A DNA stretch of 64,000 bases from contig NC_134013.1 in the NCBI RefSeq assembly GCF_040712315.1, positions 91,084,001-91,148,000 of the forward strand, written 5' to 3'. Shown here in pieces: positions 57,407-64,000 of the stretch. Every line of letters starts with the position of its first letter. Position 1 is the stretch's first letter. The DNA is from Castanea sativa. Its lineage: Eukaryota; Streptophyta; Magnoliopsida; Fagales; Fagaceae. The position numbers and the translations under genes were made by a program. The notes below the pieces were generated by a model, which worked only from the letters and a program-made list of their open reading frames with translations, was not told where the DNA came from and searched no databases.

Positions 57407-60400
57407 CTTTGTACCCTAATTGAAATCAACAAATATGGTTGTATTGACCAATGCAATGAAAAAAATGCTATCTTTTGCAGGGACAATCAAATTAAATCAT
57501 GTAATTTATTGGACAATGCAAGTACATGGTTGAATTTAATTGAGAATCTAACGTAAGAAATTATACCTAAGTTTAATCTCTACTATTTTGAGATCTCTTA
57601 AATTGTTCACTTAAAAAGAATTAAAAAATAAGATAGGGTTGAAAACTTATCTTGTTTGTTTCATGATAATTATTTTTTATCATCAGCCAAGATATTAATA
57701 TATTTGTTGTTGTTGTTGTTGACAAGATTTAAACCTAGTGCTTTATTCAATAACCCATAAAAGTACTAGTTGAGCTAATTAGAACTTTTAAAATCCTCCT
57801 TATTATTATTATTATTGTTGTTGTTGTTGTTGTTATTATTTTACTAAGAATTTCAATCTATAGTATCCGCTCCTGATGATAACTTTTTATTATTCAATCA
57901 ATACATCAATTTTTTTTTTTTTGTAAGCAGAGATTAAATCTCAAATCTTTTATTCATAATTCAATCATCAAATACTTTATCAATTTAACTAACTGAAACT
58001 CACTGTTATTATTATTACTTATCTTTTTTAAGAATCTGACACTTCATTCTGTATGCTATTCTTGAATTTGAATTATGAGGGTAAAGAATGTGTACTGCTG
58101 TTTCCGTTGCGAAGGTAAGATTAGATGGGATCATGGGAAGCAGGCAATTCTATGTCACTTCTTTGATAGCAACGCCGCATTAAATATTTCGTCGAGCATT
58201 TAAATATATATGATGACTCATAAATAATATCATAGATCCAATTAAATAGGCCTCATAAATGTGTGTGGTGAATTGTCATTCTTATTAAGAGGGAGAGAAT
58301 GCTAGAAGAAAGTATACCCAATCAGTTTACCCAAACATAAATAATAATAAAACGAATCTTCACCATACGAAATGCTACTATTCGAGGGCCCCTCTTTGCA
58401 GGTTTTAGGGTTGTTCATCAAGTTCTCTTCTCGACCACAACTTTTGTATCATTTTTTTTTTTGGGTCAAAATTTTGACAAAACCTATTATTATTATCACA
58501 CGAAACCCATTTGCTTTTTCTTCATTACTTAATCTGTGGCATTAAAATTATGACAAAGTTACGGTATAAAATTTGTCCTCATTTTTCATTCGGTTTTACT
58601 TGATTACTTTATCATGCATTTAATTAGTATTATTTATTGTCAAGGGATTCATAGTTGAATTGATACATTTACATGCACAAAATGCTGGAAGGAAGGTCTA
58701 GGAGGGAAAAGGTTCAAACTGCAGGATCAATAGTATATTGTAATTATATCTTTAAAAAAAAGTTAGCATGTTGTACAAAACATACCCCGAGTAAAACGGT
58801 ATATTCTATGTTTATAATATTAATGAATTCCCTAAGGGCATTAGCTAAGATACATTTTTGTTGTATTAAATCATGTTTTTACACAATTTAAAAAAAAAAT
58901 CAAATTGTACACATATTCAAAAAAGTACACACAATTACAATAAATTTATGCGTTTATCAATAAATCATTAACACATGTATTTAAGTTTTTTGAAAAGTGT
59001 GCATTACATTTTTTTTTTTAACTTATGTCCTTGGAGTATATGGATTATGTATGCATACATCTTTCAGTTGCTTTGAATTTGGTAATCAATATACATAGCC
59101 TAACAGAAACATTAGCTTAATGTCATTTTAAGAGCTTCAACCGTTTTAAAGTTTGGATAATTTTTTAGAAGTTTTTATAACATGCAAGGGCTTTGGTGGT
59201 GAGGAGAGATATATAGGTGAAGGTTTTACTTTTAGGTTGAAATTTTATCAATAGAAAGATGAAATGAAATTAAAGCATATAATAAGTACATATATGGAAA
59301 ATATATGTCTTTTCGGAATACTAGCTGTAAGCATATAGAGAAGTTACAAACGACAGAGCAATAAAATATAAAATAAAAAGTTAGAAACTGATTGAATTTC
59401 TGGTTAGCTTCAGTTTGATCTGATGTGTTTTAATTCGAGGCACAACACGAGCATGTGAAGAAATGCAGAGAGATCTTACACAAGGTTCATAGAGTTAGGC
59501 AGGAATTTAATCTTTTATATTAAATGACACGTGATCTGAAACTAGCTTTGGGTTTTCATTTATTTATATATCTTGTTCACTGCATGAGGGACTGTCAAGA
59601 TTTTGACTAATCCATTTTCCACGATTTGCCCATCTCTGGTTCTTCTTCTTCTTCTTCTTTTAATTTTTAGTTATTACTTATTTCCCTTTTAATTAATTGT
59701 TTTTTGTCCTTGCTGGTGGGTGAAATACTTCGAATCTATTTATTACTATTTAATATTTATGCACACATAACAACAACAAAATAGATTTTCTATTAATATT
59801 TTAAAATTTAAAATGAATCTTTTGTTAAATAAATTATCCAAAACCCTTAATATGTATATATATATTTTAAAAATTTCTTTTACTAAGTTCATGAATGTAA
59901 AAAGATAGAGTAAATGAAAAACTGAGAACATGTCAGTACAGTTGTATTTGGAGGCTGCGTCACAAGTGCATTACATTTTAATTGTTTATTATTGATATAT
60001 GGAATTGCGATTTTTCATTTTTGCATGTGAACTCTCTTCACTCTTTTTTTTTTTTTTCTTTTTTTGGTAGAACTCTCTTCACTCTTCTATCCTTTGCTTC
60101 CAAAACAAAACAAAACAAAAATAATTCCTACAAAAAATAAAAAGAATGTGCATCCAAACACTAATGGGGAAGGACGTGGGGTGTAATATATATATTATTC
60201 TTGCATGATTAGCATCATGATTTGTGGATAAATACTATGGTTATGGTCCTTATGGTTTTGACAATAATAATACTTTTAACATCATGACCTATTATATCAA
60301 ATAATATATTAGTCTCTAATTTCATAAATCATTGATTCAGTGACTGTAATGCCATGAACACAATGAGCTTGCAATATGCAAAACAATTAAGGAACACAGC

Positions 60401-62073
60401 TATAATTTTGTTGGCTAGTAGAATTAATTGATTTTGTTAATGGAGTTTGGATTTTTTTAAATATAAATTTGGTATTTAAATAACAAATAGTTTTTTTTTT
60501 TTGGTAAAATAGTAACAAAAAGTTTGCTAGTCTCTTCTTGATAATTTGGGAGAATGATAGGGAGTTTGGGAGCGAGAAGCGTGGCATGCATACACAATGA
60601 CACGTATCAAACTGATGCTAATTTACCCAAAAATGCATTTAATGATGAGTTTCCTCTCTTTCACCAAAATAAATAAATAAGAAAAACAAAAACAAAAACA
60701 AAAAAAAAAAAGTGACTTCCCCATTGCAGTAGACACATCATATATGACCATCCTCCCACAAGACAAGTACACAACCTACGAATAGAATCCAAAGTTCTAG
60801 GAGAGGACGAAATCCAAGGCATGGTTTGGTTGGGGGAAGCAGGAATAGATAGAAAGGGATTTTACTATATGTACCATTGAAATTTATCTGACACATTATC
60901 TCAAAGTTACTTTTAATTTTTTAATTTATGGTAACTTTTTTTTTTTTTTTGGGCAAATAAGTTATGATTTGTGCTGCGATTAGGGATGATCACCCACCAA
61001 CCACCACCACCACTACCACTATTATTGATCAAATCCGATTTAGTAACAACAGCTTCCGATATGGGTAGTCAATAACAAATATAACAAAACTAATGTTGAG
61101 GTGGCGATCAATAGATTTTGAAAATCGTTAACATAAAATCGATTATTTAATGTTCTTCAAATCAATTTTCTCTATCAACCTATAAACCAGATGTATTACT
61201 CTAATATAAAATTTGAATCACCAACCCTTAACCCTCGCTTTTCGACCCCTACAAGGCCACAACAATTTGATATATAGGAAATTGTCTACAATGGCAACAA
61301 AATTATTATTTTTTAATTAAAAAATTCCCTCTCCCAAAATTGATCATATTGATCGATTAACACCCTTTAATTGTCTCTTCATATCCAAACACAAACATGA
61401 TTTATGTGACTTTAACAAACTAAGTTTTATATATATATCCTAATAACAACTAAGTTTTATGTTGATTATTGAATAATAAAAGCTTTAAGATTATCTAGTA
61501 CTTAAACCTGTTTTTCTCCTTTCAAAACTTCAGAATGCAAACATTGGCTACATGATCTGCTCTTGAATTTTTTTCTTTTGAAGAAATTTTAAAGGCAAGA
61601 AAGAGTAGTACAAATTGTTTAACAATAGCATCAAAACTTTCAAGCCTTTTCAATTTCGCACACAATATAATATTAAATACAAAATCTAATAAAAAACTTA
61701 CATGAAAAGAGAAAGAATATTAGTTAATTAATAAGAAGCTTTTCCTCAAATTAAATATTGATACATCGGAGTATCTCAGACTGAATGTCTCAATCCAATC
61801 CAACATGGAATGGATTAAACAAGAACATCACCCACAACTCAAACTACCAAACCCAATGCACCTAAACTACATTACATAAACACTATTATCACAGATAGTA
61901 AGTAAGAGACCCCAAAGTAAACATAACCAAAGAGAATAAAATGTTTAAAAAAAAAAGAGATATGTAGTAGTGTAGAGAAAGCTAACAAAACACATTAAGC
62001 TGACAAGTGGAGTTAAAGCACAAACTAATAAGAGAGAGTGATGGTCATGAGGATAATATATCGTTAATTACGT
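57407..62073. other. Intergenic with SINE-like debris
   Basis: AT-rich. 57665-57795 and 57835-58005 resemble diverged pieces of the SINE at 33686-33836 ('tagtatccgctcctgatgat', 'gttgagctaattagaac'), with (gtt)n and (att)n runs. The remainder (58.0-62.0 kb) shows no gene I can support. Short frames at 58673-58891, 59746-59931 and 60387-60587 lack features of real proteins. Confidence 0.5.
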
Positions 62074-62934
62074 TTAAGCAGTGGAGGGATTCTTCTTCGC
62101 TAGATTGTGCTTGTTGTTGTGCATCCAAACCTTGAGGACTCTTCTCCTGACTCCAATCTCTTGACAGAACTGTTGCACCACTGCTTCTTCTTGCTTCTGA
62201 ATCTTCCACCCAACTTTCTCAGCAAAGTTTAGCATTTTCTCCTTCTGTTCCTGAGTGAATTTTGTCCTAAACCTTTTCTTCACAAGCTGTGGAGGCCTAG
62301 CCACTACAACTCCACCGTTACCAGCACCATCTTCTTGCTCATCAGACTCAGAAGGAAGAGACCCCATGTTGTAAGACATTATCATTTGGTGTGGTGGGGG
62401 TGCTCTTGAAGATATAAAAGTACCTGTAGCTGTAGGGTAGCCTAATGCCTCAGGTGCCAATAAATTCTTGTGATGACCAAAGATGAACTTCCTCCTGTTG
62501 AGATGTGGGCTGTGGTGACAATCACATGAAGAGGGCTCACCTTCAACTTCTTTTCTGTGAAAGTTTCTGTGACAATTGCAAGCTGAGCAGGTGAGTGCTT
62601 CTATGGTACCCTCTTCACCACTGGGCATGAATTCACCACACCCATCAGTGGCATTGCCTCCCATGGAAGCTGCATGGTTCTTGAGGCATTCTCTGTACCT
62701 AACCACTTTCTTGTTGTAGGGCACATGGTCCTCTAGACTTGTGGGTAATGGGGGGCCATTGGAGGGGATTTGGGGAGCTGAAGATGGAATGATGTGGTTG
62801 TGCGGTACCGGGTCATGATGAATCATATGCCCATGCCCATGCCCATGCCCATGACCATGATGACCATGTCCAGCATATGTGCTGTTTATTGGGATTGGGA
62901 TTGGGATCTCTCCCTCTTGACTTGAAAGTTCCAT
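62074..62934 (-). CDS. ZHD4: Zinc-finger homeodomain (ZF-HD) transcription factor, ZHD3/ZHD4-type
   Basis: A 286-residue nuclear transcription factor without coding introns. Residues about 79-130 are the ZF-HD dimerisation domain (VRYRECLKNHAASMGGNATD, then C99, and C116, C119, C121, H122, H126 as the zinc-binding set), which mediates homo- and heterodimers. Residues about 219-281 are the homeodomain (KKRFRTKFTQEQKEKMLNFA to VLKVWMHNNKHNLAKK) with the family's Met-His-Asn recognition helix. The N-terminus MELSSQEGEIPIPIPINSTY and the His-Gly tract (22-36) match the Arabidopsis ZHD3/ZHD4 (HB21/HB31) clade; the choice between these two is uncertain. Residues 193-202 are acidic. Family members bind ATTA-core DNA and act in shoot and leaf development. 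The start is the first Met of the frame and fits the clade's N-terminus. Confidence 0.95.
   Translation of the reverse strand: MELSSQEGEIPIPIPINSTYAGHGHHGHGHGHGHGHMIHHDPVPHNHIIPSSAPQIPSNGPPLPTSLEDHVPYNKKVVRYRECLKNHAASMGGNATDGCGEFMPSGEEGTIEALTCSACNCHRNFHRKEVEGEPSSCDCHHSPHLNRRKFIFGHHKNLLAPEALGYPTATGTFISSRAPPPHQMIMSYNMGSLPSESDEQEDGAGNGGVVVARPPQLVKKRFRTKFTQEQKEKMLNFAEKVGWKIQKQEEAVVQQFCQEIGVRRRVLKVWMHNNKHNLAKKNPSTA
62820..62873. repeat. Hexamer repeat encoding the His-Gly tract
   Basis: Tandem 'catgcc' units on the plus strand encode alternating Gly-His in the ZHD protein (residues about 22-36). Copy number of such runs often varies. Confidence 0.85.
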
Positions 62935-64000
62935 TCCTTGTTTTGTTTATTTTGTGGTGACCACAAGAGAATGAACAAGACAAGATATATGATTAGAAGG
63001 TCTATAAATAATTAATAATACAAAAAGTGGTTTCTTTTGCTTTCTTAACCTCCTAGGCTATTAGGAGTTTTCTTTCTTCCAATGACCACTCTTTTAAATT
63101 ACAAGCAAACAGAAACTAGAACCCGTGTGTGTATCTTAGAAACCCTTAATCCTAACCCAAGAGAAAAAAAAAACGAAGGATTTGTTGTTCCAGGTAATTT
63201 AATTTCAGTTGCTTTGAAAGAGAGAAAGAGAAAGAAAGAAGGTGTTTTTATGGGGTTTGCTTGCTCTAAAGAGAGCCAGTTAGATAGCACAAGGACAATA
63301 CTTTTGATCAAAAGAACAAAGCAACAAAAGAGTCTCCAACTACCTAGGCTTTGAGTATTTTTCTCTGAAGAGGTCAACTTAGAAGTGAAAAAAGAAAGAA
63401 CAAACAAATTCAGTAACACTGTAGCCAAGAGCTGGCCGTAAGAAGAGACGAATTTAAGCAAACGAATTCACTTTGTTGCCTTGCAAGTTCCTATCTCTAT
63501 TTCTCGGAAGTGAGAGAGGGAAAGAGGGCCAAACTCTAAACACTTAAAACATTCTTTGAGAAAGAAAATGATAGAAGAAGAAGATGACTGTATTAAGCTT
63601 AGTTCTTTCTTTCCACTAGTAATTAAAATGGAAAGAAAGGAAGGAAGAAGAAAATGGCATACCTATATCAATATATCTCTTTGATCCAAATCTTGGAGTT
63701 TAAGCACCTTCCATAGTGAAAGTCAAGGTTTTCTAATAGAGAAAGAGAAGTTTTTGGCTTAGAAGTTGGACTTAAAAGATGAGGAGGATTTGGAAAAGAG
63801 GTGAGAGAGAAGGGTTTGAGGTTTTTTTGGAGGTGGGTTTTGCTAGTGAAGCACTAAACAAAGGCTTATAGAGGTAGTGAATGAGGAGGCAAAAGAAGAG
63901 AGAGAGAGAGAAAAGAAAAGCAGATTTTTTTACAGACAAAGAGGAAAACACAGTGAGTTTAGAGAGGAAGATAAAATAAAAGGTGGGGTGCTTGCTTTGC
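62935..64000 (-). promoter_or_regulatory. 5' leader and upstream region of the ZHD gene
   Basis: On the minus strand a donor-like 'tatag|GTATG' lies at about 63662 and acceptor-like 'ttatttatag' near 63002, so a 5'-untranslated intron of about 660 bp is plausible. The leader is strongly CT-rich on the coding strand (GA runs at 63890-63920 on the plus strand), as in many plant developmental regulators. Frames at 63082-63461 are low-complexity and not supported as genes. The transcription start may lie beyond the window. Confidence 0.45.

Noticed and set aside
60660..60710. Regulatory meaning of the 'aaacaaaaac' run
   Set aside because: Simple A-rich sequence of a kind found throughout the window.
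63082..63461. Small protein genes upstream of the ZHD gene
   Set aside because: Low-complexity frames on both strands within the probable leader or 5' intron; no family features.
1..64000. CRISPR arrays, operons, phage or endogenous viral genes
   Set aside because: No regularly spaced repeats, no bacterial gene layout and no viral coat, polymerase or movement-protein motifs were seen; the repeats are all plant transposon types.

Overview
This is nuclear DNA from a flowering plant, probably a woody eudicot. The evidence is long AT-rich intergenic DNA, short spliced exons with GT-AG introns, plant-only protein families (DUF247, RUS/DUF647, ZF-HD) and many plant LTR elements, SINEs and MITEs. 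The style of the repeats made me think of Fagaceae (oak or chestnut), but that is an impression and was not tested. There is no operon, CRISPR array or virus.

Only three cellular genes look intact. They are a single-exon DUF247/UPF0481 gene (6985-8319, minus), a 13-exon ROOT UV-B SENSITIVE gene of the RUS6 type (48579-55319, plus; spliced here by hand to 530 residues with every junction in frame), and a zinc-finger homeodomain transcription factor of the ZHD3/ZHD4 type (62074-62934, minus).

Layout. 1-2.86 kb is LTR debris plus a MITE. 2.87-28.13 kb is a direct tandem duplication: unit A (about 2865-11500) holds the intact DUF247 gene, and unit B (about 11501-28130) holds a DUF247 copy with two nonsense codons in an otherwise open frame. 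Unit B has been enlarged by a 5.2-kb gag-only Copia element, a solo LTR of the same family, a hAT-type element and another LTR. Unit A carries different TIR elements. Because the units are paralogous, each often shows the empty site for insertions in the other. 28.13-29.03 kb is a solo LTR next to a TA/TGTA microsatellite. 29.3-46.0 kb is a second array, three diverged copies of a 5-6 kb unit with decayed exon-like pieces, LTR pieces, a SINE, a LINE 3' end and MITEs. 46.4-47.4 kb is a Pack-MULE: about 240-bp inverted repeats and 9-bp target duplications around a piece of the plastid acetyl-CoA carboxylase alpha-carboxyltransferase (accA/CAC3) gene. 48.4-55.9 kb is the RUS6 gene, 55.9-62.0 kb is mostly featureless, and 62.0-64.0 kb is the ZHD gene with its leader.

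The genes do not form a pathway. The main interest is structural: how duplication and transposition built this stretch. Similarities between copies were judged by eye; no identities were computed.
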